NCBI RefSeq assembly: GCF_013402915.1
Contig: NC_050720.1
Coordinates: 186,001 to 250,000, forward strand
DNA from: Zygotorulaspora mrakii
Lineage: Eukaryota > Ascomycota > Saccharomycetes > Saccharomycetales > Saccharomycetaceae
Length of the DNA: 64,000 bases
Reading direction: 5' to 3'
In this document: positions 50,073 through 59,798 of the stretch, piece after piece
Position numbering within the stretch: position 1 is the first letter of the stretch
How the letters are laid out: each line of letters begins with the position of its first letter
Program-made: the position numbers and the translations under genes
Notes under the pieces: generated by a model
The model's input: the letters and a program-made list of their open reading frames with translations, nothing else
The model's database searches: none
Told to the model about the DNA's origin: nothing

Positions 50073-51089
50073 ATGACAGCAGGGATATGTTGGGGCTACA
50101 TAAACGATGTTAATGCGTTTAAGCTATTGGCGACGCTTGTCACTGTGGCGGTGGCTTCCATGTATTCTCTAGTTTACCTATTATCCCATACTCCAAGAGA
50201 ACCGTTCTCTGAGGAATTGCAATCCATTACTGTCGACGAAAACGGCGATCGATTAACAACGGAGCTGGTTGCTGTCAACAGTGCCACTCATCATGCCAGT
50301 GAGGGCATTCTTTTATCTGTGGTTGTGCCTAGTTACAATGAAACTGGGAGGATATTGCTGATGTTAACTGAGGCTATTAAATACCTGGAAAGCGCTTTTC
50401 CTCAAAAATGGGAAATAATAATCGTAGATGATGGTTCCAGAGACGGGACAACTGATTATTGTTTAAAACAAGCACATGAACAGTTTAAGCTGAGGGCGGG
50501 AGAATTGAGAGTAATTCATTTTATCAAGAACAGAGGCAAAGGTGGCGCTGTGAGACAAGGAATGTTGCATATTCGCGGAAAATATGGTCTTTTTGCAGAT
50601 GCAGATGGTGCAAGTAAATTTAGTGACGTCGAAAAATTATTGGAAAGTGTCAAGAAGCTCGAAAAAAACGAAACAGGTAAGGATAAGGCTGCAGTCGCAA
50701 TTGGATCTCGCGCTCATATGATCAACACTGATGCTGTGGTTAAGAGATCAGTTATAAGAAATTTTTTGATGTATGGACTGCACACATTAGTTTTCGTTTT
50801 TGGTATTAGGTCCATCAAAGATACGCAATGTGGGTTTAAATTATTCAATAAAGCAGCTATAGAACAAATATTTCCATACTTGCATACCGAGGGTTGGATT
50901 TTTGATGTTGAGATACTCATGTTGGCTATCAGGAAGTTGATACCTATTGTGGAGGTTCCTATCTCGTGGCATGAGGTGGATGGGTCCAAAATGGAGCTAG
51001 CACGAGACAGTATTAACATGGCTAAGGACTTGGTAGTCATCAGAATGGCATATATTCTAGGAATCTATAAGGATTACAGAAAAATCTGA
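50073..51089 (+). CDS. ALG5: Alg5, dolichyl-phosphate beta-glucosyltransferase
   Basis: 338 residues (S. cerevisiae 334). One N-terminal membrane anchor (~12-32, KLLATLVTVAVASMYSLVYLL) is followed by a GT2 catalytic domain with VVVPSYNETGRI, IIVDDGSRDGT, the metal-binding FADADGASKF and DTQCGFKLF. The enzyme moves glucose from UDP-glucose to dolichyl phosphate on the cytosolic face of the ER. The product feeds Alg6, Alg8 and Alg10 in N-glycan precursor assembly. Matches YPL227C. Confidence 0.96.
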   Translation: MTAGICWGYINDVNAFKLLATLVTVAVASMYSLVYLLSHTPREPFSEELQSITVDENGDRLTTELVAVNSATHHASEGILLSVVVPSYNETGRILLMLTEAIKYLESAFPQKWEIIIVDDGSRDGTTDYCLKQAHEQFKLRAGELRVIHFIKNRGKGGAVRQGMLHIRGKYGLFADADGASKFSDVEKLLESVKKLEKNETGKDKAAVAIGSRAHMINTDAVVKRSVIRNFLMYGLHTLVFVFGIRSIKDTQCGFKLFNKAAIEQIFPYLHTEGWIFDVEILMLAIRKLIPIVEVPISWHEVDGSKMELARDSINMAKDLVVIRMAYILGIYKDYRKI

Positions 51090-51138
51090 ATATAGATGAC
51101 ACGTAAATACGAATAAAGAGATATATAGGGTTACTTTT

Positions 51139-52647
51139 TTACATTCCCTTTTTTTGACCTTCGAAAATAGCGTAAGACAAAGATGTGAGCTTTCTTCTGA
51201 TGATTGTTCCATTATTTAAAAAGGTTCTGATGACCGACGCATACACTTGACTATCAGTCGCGATGGAGTCAAACGCTTTCAACAAAGCAGGTGTATTTAT
51301 TTCCAATTCGATTTCGTGAGTTATTTCAGGACTGCTGCCTTTTCGCCCGTGCTCACTCTTTTCGACTTTTGTAATATCTATTCTCGTGCAGGAGTCGTTA
51401 TGAATATAGCTTACACGCTCTTTGGATCTTTCACTCAAGGGTGTTTGACTCTTGTATTTTTCAGGAGGCTCATTTTCAGGAACTGGAATTTCTAAATTTA
51501 TTGATATTTTGACATCATAACTGTCCTTTGGTGAATATATTAATAAATGTGCAATTTTTCTCTTCTCTATAAATTGACCAACTCGTCCAGTCTTGATATC
51601 TGTACTCATTCTCAGAAATCGAGGTCTCTGAGTAGCCACGCCGACTCTGTATGTTGAATCCTTCGTGTGTGATTCTATGGTACTAAATTTGCCTCTGTTT
51701 TCGCTAACCTCACTCAATCCACGTATATACTTTTTCAATTCTTCGAAAACTGATGGATCAATGGTTGGAACCATGGTAGTATCTAATTCTGTAAACACAG
51801 CTTGTGAAGAAACAGGAGGATTAATACGATCTGGAGATTTGGCATCCATTATCACACCGAACTTCATTTCCATTTCTATAAGTTGCCTCATATCGGGCGG
51901 TATCGAAAAAATAGTGGCATATACCCAATCTTGGACAGATTTTGTTAGATCATCATCAGGTATTATATTCAAAAAGGAATTGTCTATCTTGAAATCCTTC
52001 TTGTCAATATTCTGTAAGGCTTTAATTGTCGGCCTCCATTTTTGAGCCCATATTGGAACATTTTTGTATTTATTAGGTTTAGAAGTGGCTGCAATTTCAT
52101 TCAAAATCTGTAAATCCTTTTTAAGATTGTTTTTCCTCGACTTTAAAGAGGCCCTTTCATCAAAAATTGTCGTTACCGAGTTCTCGCTTCCCTGAGGTTC
52201 AAAAGTATTCGTGCTTGCTGCAGTACCAGCGTCAGAAGTCTTTCGACTTGTTGATGGGTTCTTTTTCTCAATCAAGCTACTTTTAGGCTCCTGGGGAGCC
52301 GCAAGAAGAGTATTCTTTTGCTCCGTAGCTCGCTTTGATTCATCTTTCTGTGGCGACTTACCCTCTTGCTTGTCATAGTCGAATGTCATATCTTTATCAA
52401 AGTTTACACCGCCGCCGCCCATGCCCACATCATCATCTGTGTCGGTCTCATCACCCATGAAATCATTAGGATTGATAGAATTCACAGATGTTTCTCTGCG
52501 GATCTCACTGCTATTCAATGACGATACGCTTTCATTATTTTGGCCATAATTAGGCGATTTAACTTTCGGGTTCTCATCATGATTTACTAAGTCATCCAGC
52601 GATAATGCCCTCTTTGGTTGCTGTCTCGATTGCTCACTGGTACTCAT
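51139..52647 (-). CDS. CET1: Cet1-type mRNA 5'-triphosphatase
   Basis: 502 residues (S. cerevisiae Cet1 549, Ctl1 320). The disordered N-terminus has a Gly/Asp patch. WAQKWRPTIKAL (~200) is the peptide that binds guanylyltransferase Ceg1, and it argues for Cet1 rather than Ctl1 function. The tunnel-fold catalytic domain has metal-binding glutamates in IEMEMKFGVI (~265) and HEIELEINT (~460). It removes the gamma-phosphate of nascent pre-mRNA, the first step of capping. One gene stands for YPL228W/YMR180C. Confidence 0.94.
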   Translation of the reverse strand: MSTSEQSRQQPKRALSLDDLVNHDENPKVKSPNYGQNNESVSSLNSSEIRRETSVNSINPNDFMGDETDTDDDVGMGGGGVNFDKDMTFDYDKQEGKSPQKDESKRATEQKNTLLAAPQEPKSSLIEKKNPSTSRKTSDAGTAASTNTFEPQGSENSVTTIFDERASLKSRKNNLKKDLQILNEIAATSKPNKYKNVPIWAQKWRPTIKALQNIDKKDFKIDNSFLNIIPDDDLTKSVQDWVYATIFSIPPDMRQLIEMEMKFGVIMDAKSPDRINPPVSSQAVFTELDTTMVPTIDPSVFEELKKYIRGLSEVSENRGKFSTIESHTKDSTYRVGVATQRPRFLRMSTDIKTGRVGQFIEKRKIAHLLIYSPKDSYDVKISINLEIPVPENEPPEKYKSQTPLSERSKERVSYIHNDSCTRIDITKVEKSEHGRKGSSPEITHEIELEINTPALLKAFDSIATDSQVYASVIRTFLNNGTIIRRKLTSLSYAIFEGQKKGM

Positions 52648-52974
52648 TACAAAGCCTAATATACTCCCTCACTCTTTTACCTTGCATACCAAGTTATCTT
52701 CCTCTTGTCCCACCAATGACTAGCATATTTAGTCTGCCCGTAATATCAACATATTCTTATGAATATGTCATCATTAACGAACACGGAATTGTATTAGGAA
52801 TTGATGCTCATCGAACTACATGAATAGAACATGCACTTCTACCAGTAGTGTTTCATCTTCTGGGGTCTGCTCTTCTGCAGGGATAAATGTGTCGATAGCA
52901 CGAACACTTGAGACTCATTGTCAAGTGTGAATACATCGTCTTAACAAAATAGTACTAATATACAATAATCAATA
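52648..52974. promoter_or_regulatory. CET1 / zinc-knuckle gene divergent promoter
   Basis: 327 bp with no gene. AGTACTAATATAC near 52951 resembles a branch point, but I find no matching donor. Confidence 0.45.
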
Positions 52975-53442
52975 ATGAGCCGTGAGAGCCGCATCGGCCG
53001 CAATGCTGAGGAAGATATTAGGAAGATTAGCCAAGCTATGGATGCCTTGGCTAAGCTTATAATCGAAAAAAGGCAAGATGGCACACAGTTGCAGCTGGAA
53101 TATCAACACAAACTGGAAAGATTGAACCAGGTCATAGAGTTGATACTAGGAATGAGACATAATGAGAGCGAAACTCGATACGAACTTGACGCAAACCATT
53201 TAGACAGGCTACTTCGTGGTAATATAGAGATTGTGGAGAAAACAGTTGAGACCCTAAGTACAAATAGTCAAGCGCAAGCAGAGAGCTATGCACTTATACC
53301 TATAGTTAAGAAATCTCACGCTAGCGAAACCAGCATACACAGAAAGAAGAAGAAGAAAAATAAGATATGCTGTTCGTTTTGCAATGAACCTGGTCATACA
53401 CGAGCTAAATGCGAGAAGAAGTTGCTTTTCTCAAAAGAGTAA
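52975..53442 (+). CDS. Small CCHC zinc-knuckle protein in the YPL229W/YMR181C position
   Basis: 155 residues. The first ~110 are helical and charged (IRKISQAMDALAKLIIEKRQ; LERLNQVIELILGMRH), suggesting a coiled coil. A basic KKKKKNK patch leads to a perfect CX2CX4HX4C knuckle, CCSFCNEPGHTRAKC (residues ~137-151), at the very end. Such knuckles bind single-stranded nucleic acid or proteins and occur in Gag, Air1/2 and MULE-type transposase tails. The place next to CET1 is that of uncharacterised YPL229W/YMR181C, but I cannot confirm sequence similarity, so it may be orthologous or lineage-specific. Confidence 0.75.
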   Translation: MSRESRIGRNAEEDIRKISQAMDALAKLIIEKRQDGTQLQLEYQHKLERLNQVIELILGMRHNESETRYELDANHLDRLLRGNIEIVEKTVETLSTNSQAQAESYALIPIVKKSHASETSIHRKKKKKNKICCSFCNEPGHTRAKCEKKLLFSKE

Positions 53443-53500
53443 TGGTTTACAATACATGTATTATACAGTTTTTTGCCTATTGGAACCCCCTATCTATTAG

Positions 53501-53865
53501 TTATTTCTTTTCCATCATTGCTTCTCTTCTAGCAGCGTCTTGTAACAGATTTGTATCTACCATATTTTTATTTAAATAGACGTATCTCACAGTCGAGCCT
53601 CTAATAAAAATATTTCTCACAGAACCAAAGTGCGGATACTTGCTCTCATCACTACATGATATATTGTCTAATTTCAAGTTGAGGAACTGGTCTACTGACT
53701 TAAGCGTTCCCTTCAGTTCGATATCATTTTTCAGCTATAATCAACTGTTAGTTAGTAAAGCGTCGGGACAAAACCGTATCACATAATTTATATCAGATTC
53801 ATATCACATACTTCCACAGTAACCTCTTGATCCACCAATGTTTTGAAGAATGAAAAGAATAGCAT
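53501..53865 (-). CDS. LSM2: Lsm2, U6 / mRNA-decay Lsm ring subunit, spliced
   Basis: Exon 1 53812-53865 (18 codons, MLFFSFFKTLVDQEVTVE) and exon 2 53501-53734 (LKNDIELKGTLKSVDQFLN...) join to 95 residues, the S. cerevisiae length. Sm1 (SVDQFLNLKLDNI) and Sm2 (VRNIFIRGSTVRYVYL) motifs are intact. Lsm2 is shared by the Lsm1-7 ring (cytoplasmic decapping) and Lsm2-8 ring (U6 snRNA). S. cerevisiae LSM2 is YBL026W and also has an intron. Only 58 bp separate its stop from the zinc-knuckle gene's stop. Confidence 0.96.
53735..53811 (-). other. LSM2 spliceosomal intron (77 bp)
   Basis: Donor GTATGT, branch TACTAAC inside TACTAACTAACAG (near 53744-53755), acceptor ATTATAG ending at 53735. A CAG ending at 53745, almost on the branch point, would cause an early stop if used, so TAG is the true acceptor. 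The intron is very short for yeast. Confidence 0.93.
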
Positions 53866-54051
53866 CGCGACCCTTACTGCTTCGATCCCTACACAGTTCT
53901 CTCAGTTCAAAGACATTTCACTTGAATTCAATTATCATTTTAAGTTCAACTTCTTCTCGCCTCGTCATGCGCAGAGAAAAAAAAAAGGCCAATATGACAA
54001 ATGTGATTTATTGTGAAGACTAAAAACTCTACAAAGAAATAGCTACGTAAG

Positions 54052-55404
54052 TCATTGATCCTCATTTGTATCTCTTGGCTTCAACACAAATGGATGTCCA
54101 GTCACTCTAAAGTAGATATCTTTCACATCGTCAGTCATGGACTCGAAATGCGATGATGCGTCATAGGACCTTGATAAATATACCTTGTCTTTGGATCCAT
54201 CATCCTTCGGTTCGAATAGCTCAGCAATACCCATGAATTTTTCTTCAATTGGTCCCAATAATTTGAATGCGGATTCCAGTTCAATATGTGGTTTATCAGT
54301 CTCGACAATTGTTGAGATGATTGCCAAGTAATGATTCTTTGAACATACGTTATGGGCTTCAGAGACAACTGCAATGTAAATATCATTTTTCCGGCCAACT
54401 TGACTCTGAGGAATTATAATTTGTATAGAATCGGCATTATTTGTATTCGCAACCGGGTGATTGAGAATACAAATGGCTCTAATAACTCTTTGGCCCGTTG
54501 ATTTACATTTTTCCGGGAAATACGTGGGATCTGCAATTACCAATGGTGCATTGAAAGTGCCTAGTTTGGTCTTCACACCCTTGAACTGTCCTTCTTCGTT
54601 ATACAGTACTTCATCGATTGGATTGTCCAACATATAAGTACCACCATATATTGCGCTCAAACGAGCAAAGCCTTGGGGTAATTCACCGAGACCGTATAGA
54701 GGATAAAGATATGGTGATTTACCATAACGTGCAACACTTTGGCAGTATAGCAAAATTCTTTCGAAAGACTGTCTCGCTGGCTGCTGTAAATAATCGTCAT
54801 TAGTCCACAGAGCCATGGAATGTCCAATAAATTCTTTGGTTGAATTTCCCAATCCAAATTTGTAGTAGACCTCATCCATGGTATTTTTGTCTAGATCCAA
54901 ACCCTGGTGGGTGGCTAGTTCATCTTCTTGATAACTACTAATCCACTCCAAAAATTTTTTCATTCTACGCTTTTCAAAAATCCCCATCAATGGTGATGAT
55001 ATAGCTTCCATTTCATTTGCAGGAACTTTGTAAATTTTACCTTGTTTGAAGACATAGGATCCTGAGACTTGCTTGAAATCAACATACCTAGTAACATCCG
55101 TATGTGCCAAAATTTTCGTCAATTCGCCGTTGGCCATCAAAAATTTTGGAATCAAATCGACATTCCAATCTCTATCTCTACCAAATTTCGCTTCTCTTTC
55201 CTCCTTTGATATAGGGTTCTGCTTGAATTTTTCGTATAGCTGTGACAACGTCACAGAGGCAGCTTCGCCACCATAGTGATCCTGTTTATCTATATGCAAC
55301 ACTTTTTTACCATCAACAGAAAGCAAGCCAGACAAGATACACTCTGTCAGGCCTGTTCCCAAGACGATAACGTCAAAATCAGTATCCATGGTTTCCTGAT
55401 CCAT
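54052..55404 (-). CDS. GDI1: Gdi1, Rab GDP-dissociation inhibitor
   Basis: 450 residues from the ATG at 55404 (S. cerevisiae 451), beginning MDQETMDTDFDVIVLGTGLTE. The frame stays open to 55500, but those 32 residues are absent from the family. The FAD-fold-like VIVLGTGLTECILSGLL and the GDI/REP regions HIDKQDHYGGEAASVTL and MDEVYYKFGLGNSTKEFIGH form the Rab-binding platform. Gdi1 extracts GDP-bound prenylated Rabs such as Sec4 and Ypt1 from membranes for recycling. Corresponds to YER136W. Confidence 0.97.
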   Translation of the reverse strand: MDQETMDTDFDVIVLGTGLTECILSGLLSVDGKKVLHIDKQDHYGGEAASVTLSQLYEKFKQNPISKEEREAKFGRDRDWNVDLIPKFLMANGELTKILAHTDVTRYVDFKQVSGSYVFKQGKIYKVPANEMEAISSPLMGIFEKRRMKKFLEWISSYQEDELATHQGLDLDKNTMDEVYYKFGLGNSTKEFIGHSMALWTNDDYLQQPARQSFERILLYCQSVARYGKSPYLYPLYGLGELPQGFARLSAIYGGTYMLDNPIDEVLYNEEGQFKGVKTKLGTFNAPLVIADPTYFPEKCKSTGQRVIRAICILNHPVANTNNADSIQIIIPQSQVGRKNDIYIAVVSEAHNVCSKNHYLAIISTIVETDKPHIELESAFKLLGPIEEKFMGIAELFEPKDDGSKDKVYLSRSYDASSHFESMTDDVKDIYFRVTGHPFVLKPRDTNEDQ

Positions 55405-55831
55405 CTTTGATTGGCAAGTAATAGCTGTCTGGAATGTATTTTGGCAGCTCCGAATCCACCTTGTCTTGTCAGGATCTTGATCAGTAGCATCATCGTTCAT
55501 CCCTTACTTCTGCTCTTTTGTGTGATCATAGGTGACGCCGCAGTATAACCTTCCCGGGTAACGATGATAAAAGTTCAACATTGATAAGGCTCGTTTACAA
55601 ACAGGAACACAGTTTCGACTTGAACTGCTGCCTCTTGTTTGCCTCATAATTTACCTGATAGTCCCAGCAAGTCATGTCATCGTACTCTATGTGATGGCCC
55701 TCGTTATACCATACTTTAATACTTGTTTCTCTTGCATGTAGAGATGGTATTTATTCAAAAAAAAGATCTTATCCTAGACGTGCGATCCGTTATAACCTAA
55801 ACAGAACAGCAGGGGCGTTCCGAGGAGTTTG
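55405..55831. promoter_or_regulatory. GDI1 / YDR061W-like divergent promoter
   Basis: 427 bp. No gene, RNA or distinctive motif is recognised. Confidence 0.45.
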
Positions 55832-57421
55832 ATGACAGCAGGACAGTATATCGTACATATTAAAGATGCACTCTTCAGGTCATCGTTGATGAAAAAAGCC
55901 AAGCCAGTGTTCAAAGAAAAGATTAAGGCCTTTGACATCAAATCGGGTGAAAAATGGGTTATCTGGGGTCCAGGTAAAGCTAAGTTAATGAATATTTTAG
56001 GCAATAAATATTTGTGTGATCCTCCTTTGTCTCTTCAGTATGGTAAAATCAAAGGCAGGCAACTGCGTATCGAACAAGTTCTGTTCAAGGGTGTTGTGCC
56101 AACTGCACATTTAAGTGCTAGATATGAATATTTCAAAGACGATTTTGATCAGAATTGCAAAAAATTCATAATAAATAACGCAATCGGATCAAATGCGGTC
56201 TCCTATGATGTCGCCACTTCTGATCGTGTTGTGAATATGATTTTATATGAAAAGCTAGTCTCGGAGCTGTTTTTGGAGGACCTTCAAGAGAGATGGGTCA
56301 TGGGATTAAGTAACGGACAGATGAGGAGAGCAAGATTGGCATACAGCCTACTCAAAGAACCCGACTTACTGTTGATAGATGATCCCTTTCTCGGATTGGA
56401 TCCGACTGCTGCTTCAATAATATCAAATTTCTTGGCAACATATGATGAATCCCTCACATCAGTGGTTATCGGTATGAGATACCAAGATGAGATTCCCCCT
56501 TGGTGCACACACATATGTCATGTGAAGGAAGAAGAAGGTGTTGTTTTCCAAGGTTCAATCGAGACATTCCACAAGGAGATAATTTCCATAAAAAACGAGG
56601 TTGAAGCAGCTTCCCGTACCTTGAAATCGAATACTTTTACGATTGAGGATTTGATTTCGCCTCATCCTTGGTTTGGCAAATCGCATCATGAAATTATCAA
56701 AATGCCCAACTGCGTGGAATTGAATTACGTTGATGTTAAATACAAGGGCGAACCTGTCCTCAAGAATCTAACCTGGAAAGTGAGACCGGGCTCCAACTGG
56801 CATATCAAAGGTAATAATGGAACAGGGAAATCAACGTTACTGTCTTTGTTAACTGCCGAACATCCACAGTCGTGGAACTCAAAAATTATCGAAAATGGTG
56901 CGCCAAGAAGAAGTGGCAAAGCAAACTACTTTGATATTAACAAGAGAATTGGCATGTCCGCACCAGAATTGCACGCGATTCTACTAAGGAATGTCGGAAG
57001 CAAACAAACTGTCAGAGAAATAATTTCCAGTGGGTTTCACGATGCCTCCTCGAATAACTTTATACCGTTGTGGGACAATCTAGACAAGAATAAGCGGTTA
57101 TTGATAGATATGCTTTTGACCTATTTTAACATGAGCACGATAGCGGATTCAATTGTGTTCGGACAGCTTACTGTCAGTCAGCAGAAACTAGTTATGTTCA
57201 TCAGAAGTTTGGTCAAAATGCCAGAAATACTGATTTTGGACGAGGCGTTTTCAGGTATGGAGATTGAACCAATGATCCGTTGTCATGAACTACTTGAAGA
57301 ATGGCCAGGTACCATATTGGCAGTATCTCATGTCGAGGAAGAAACGCCAAAATGCGATTATACTTTGAGACTGATTGCGCCAGGCCAGTTCGAAATAAAT
57401 GATCAGAACAACAATCTCTAA
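55832..57421 (+). CDS. Twin ABC ATPase of the YDR061W / ModF type
   Basis: 529 residues from ATG 55832 (S. cerevisiae YDR061W 539). Two ABC domains and no membrane segments, so it is a soluble ATPase. Domain 1 has a degenerate Walker A (WGPGKAKLMN, Ala where Ser/Thr is usual) but a good signature LSNGQMRRARL and Walker B LLLIDDP. Domain 2 has a good Walker A GNNGTGKST and Walker B ILILDEAF but an altered signature LTVSQQKL. Predicted mitochondrial in S. cerevisiae, with no established function. Immediately precedes LCB2, as on chromosome IV. Confidence 0.9.
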   Translation: MTAGQYIVHIKDALFRSSLMKKAKPVFKEKIKAFDIKSGEKWVIWGPGKAKLMNILGNKYLCDPPLSLQYGKIKGRQLRIEQVLFKGVVPTAHLSARYEYFKDDFDQNCKKFIINNAIGSNAVSYDVATSDRVVNMILYEKLVSELFLEDLQERWVMGLSNGQMRRARLAYSLLKEPDLLLIDDPFLGLDPTAASIISNFLATYDESLTSVVIGMRYQDEIPPWCTHICHVKEEEGVVFQGSIETFHKEIISIKNEVEAASRTLKSNTFTIEDLISPHPWFGKSHHEIIKMPNCVELNYVDVKYKGEPVLKNLTWKVRPGSNWHIKGNNGTGKSTLLSLLTAEHPQSWNSKIIENGAPRRSGKANYFDINKRIGMSAPELHAILLRNVGSKQTVREIISSGFHDASSNNFIPLWDNLDKNKRLLIDMLLTYFNMSTIADSIVFGQLTVSQQKLVMFIRSLVKMPEILILDEAFSGMEIEPMIRCHELLEEWPGTILAVSHVEEETPKCDYTLRLIAPGQFEINDQNNNL

Positions 57422-57845
57422 AATAATTTTGAATCTATACATATATATATATAAATATATATATATTTGTCATTTTTTACAGATTTAATGAACGTACTCT
57501 CGCAAGCTGCCTCGCGCATTGGTTTCCGTAATTGAACTGCTGCCGAAACAAGCGAAAACGCGACTGGAAAGAATCTCCTTTCAGAAACGTTCTGAAATTC
57601 GAAGGCTAACAGCGAGATCAGACTTGGATACGAAATTAATTAGAGCTGCGTAGTTTCCTAGTATCGATAGTCGAGTGACGATTTTTCCCATCGCTCTATT
57701 TCCTATCCTTCGCTGTTGACCGAAGACAGCTCTTCAAGCATCCCTATTGTCGTTTGCAACTAAATTGGTAGAAACATAGAAACGTGCCGGAGACTGGTAG
57801 AAGTACACAGTTCATATCAACTCTAGACTCCTTAAGTCACTCAAA
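57422..57845. promoter_or_regulatory. YDR061W-like 3' flank and LCB2 promoter
   Basis: 424 bp, starting with an AT dinucleotide microsatellite at about 57437-57468 (TATATATA runs). No gene is seen. Confidence 0.5.
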
Positions 57846-59543
57846 ATGAGTAGTACCCCAGCAACCAATATACGGGTGCCAATGATCCCGCCAGATGACT
57901 TACCCAGAAGTGTCAAGCAAGAGAACGAATATGGTAGATTGGAATCAGAAGAACACCTTTATCAAGTCAAGCCCATGAAAAGAAGTAACCAGATGGAAAA
58001 ACCTATTGTGGATACACCACCATATTACATTTCACTGATCACATATTTGAATTATTTGATCCTGATCATCTTGGGCCATATTCACGATTTTTTGGGCATG
58101 AAGTTTCAAAAGGATAAGCATGCAGATGTTTTTGAGCATGATGGATTGGCACCATGGTACTCGAAATTTGAAAGTTTTTTCGCTAGGAGAATGAAAAAGA
58201 GAATCGATGATTGTTTTTCAAGGCCAGCGACTGGTGTTCCAGGTAGATTTATTCGTTGCATTGACCGTATTTCTCACGATTTGAATAACTATTTTACCTA
58301 CCCAGGCACCACTTCAATGTGTTTGAATTTGTCTTCTTACAATTATCTAGGATTTGCTCAGAGCGAAGGGCAATGTACCGATGCGGCAATTAAATGTGTT
58401 GAAGAATATGGCCTTCACTGTGGTGGACCAAGGACTCAAATTGGTTCAAGTAATTTGCATATTCAGGCCGAACAATTGATTGCTAGATTTGTTGGTAAGG
58501 ACGAAGCTATGCTTTTTTCGATGGGTTATGGTACCAATGCTAATTTTTTCAATGCATTTCTCGACTCAAAGTGTCTTATTATTTCTGATGAATTAAATCA
58601 TACGTCGATCAGAACCGGAGTAAGATCTTCAGGTGCTGCAGTGAGGGCTTTCAAACATAATGATATGGATGAACTGGAAAAGTTGATCAGAGAGCAAATT
58701 GTTTTAGGCCAACCGAAGACTAATAGACCGTGGAAGAAAATATTAATTGTAGTAGAGGGTCTATATTCTATGGAAGGAACTTTGTGCAATCTGCCCAAGC
58801 TAGTCGAGTTGAAGAAGAAGTATAAATGTTACCTATTTGTGGATGAAGCTCATTCTATAGGTGCAATGGGTCCCACAGGACGTGGTGTTTGCGAACTATT
58901 CGATATTAATCCAAAAGAGGTAGATTTCCTGATGGGTACCTTAACCAAGTCTTTCGGAGCTGCTGGTGGTTATATTGCAGCCGATAAATGGATAATGGAT
59001 AGACTAAGAATGGATATAACCACAGCTTCTTATGCGGAATCTGTTCCACCCCCTGTGCTTGGTCAAGTCATATCTTCGTTGATGACAATTACTGGTGAGC
59101 TCAACCCTGGAGAGGGTAAAGAAAGACTACAAAGAATTGCATTCAACTCCCGTTATTTACGTCTAGGCCTTCAAAGGTTGGGCTTCATAGTATATGGCTG
59201 CCCAGATTCTCCCGTGATTCCAATGCTGTTGTATTGTCCTTCAAAGATGCCAGCTTTTTCCAGAATGATGCTTCAAAGGAAAATTGCTGTTGTCATTGTG
59301 GCATATCCAGCGACACCTTTGATAGAATCAAGGGTTAGATTTTGCATGTCATCAGCCCTCACCAAGGAAGATCTAGATTATTTATTACGTCACGTTAGTG
59401 AAGTAGGTGATAAATTATGCCTAAAATTGAGCTCTGGAAAGGCAGGCGTGCCACAAGACGGTATTCCGCCCAGATGGGATGTAGAAGATGTTATTGCACG
59501 TACAGGCGAAGACTGTAAGGATGATAGATTCTTCAGAGTATAG
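57846..59543 (+). CDS. LCB2: Lcb2, serine palmitoyltransferase catalytic subunit
   Basis: 565 residues (S. cerevisiae 561). One N-terminal membrane span (~58-78, ISLITYLNYLILIILGHIHD). The alpha-oxoamine synthase fold contains LYSMEGTLCNLPKLVELK, FVDEAHSIGAMGPTGRG and the PLP-lysine motif TLTKSFGAAGGY (Lys ~366). With Lcb1 and Tsc3 it condenses serine with palmitoyl-CoA, the first step of sphingolipid synthesis in the ER. Matches YDR062W. Confidence 0.97.
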   Translation: MSSTPATNIRVPMIPPDDLPRSVKQENEYGRLESEEHLYQVKPMKRSNQMEKPIVDTPPYYISLITYLNYLILIILGHIHDFLGMKFQKDKHADVFEHDGLAPWYSKFESFFARRMKKRIDDCFSRPATGVPGRFIRCIDRISHDLNNYFTYPGTTSMCLNLSSYNYLGFAQSEGQCTDAAIKCVEEYGLHCGGPRTQIGSSNLHIQAEQLIARFVGKDEAMLFSMGYGTNANFFNAFLDSKCLIISDELNHTSIRTGVRSSGAAVRAFKHNDMDELEKLIREQIVLGQPKTNRPWKKILIVVEGLYSMEGTLCNLPKLVELKKKYKCYLFVDEAHSIGAMGPTGRGVCELFDINPKEVDFLMGTLTKSFGAAGGYIAADKWIMDRLRMDITTASYAESVPPPVLGQVISSLMTITGELNPGEGKERLQRIAFNSRYLRLGLQRLGFIVYGCPDSPVIPMLLYCPSKMPAFSRMMLQRKIAVVIVAYPATPLIESRVRFCMSSALTKEDLDYLLRHVSEVGDKLCLKLSSGKAGVPQDGIPPRWDVEDVIARTGEDCKDDRFFRV

Positions 59544-59798
59544 TTCCAGTAGATGTTTTTTCCTATTGGAGTACTTTGCGAGATAGACCAGGCATAAACA
59601 CTTATATATGACTTACGTATGACTTATATCTATGGATAATGAGCCACTGTTCATTTTTATGAATTATTACTCCGTATTTTTGCACATCCGGCTAAACAAT
59701 TCCCCATGGATCTCCGCTCCCTATCCACGAAAAACTGTATTAAAAAGAGAATACCTCAGTAAACAATACTCGAAAGCGACGCTCCAGTGAAGTGCGCA

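Noticed and set aside
55405..55500. 32-residue N-terminal extension of GDI1
   Set aside because: The family starts at MDQET, encoded at 55404; the extension is Asp/Gln-rich, not conserved, and probably untranslated leader.
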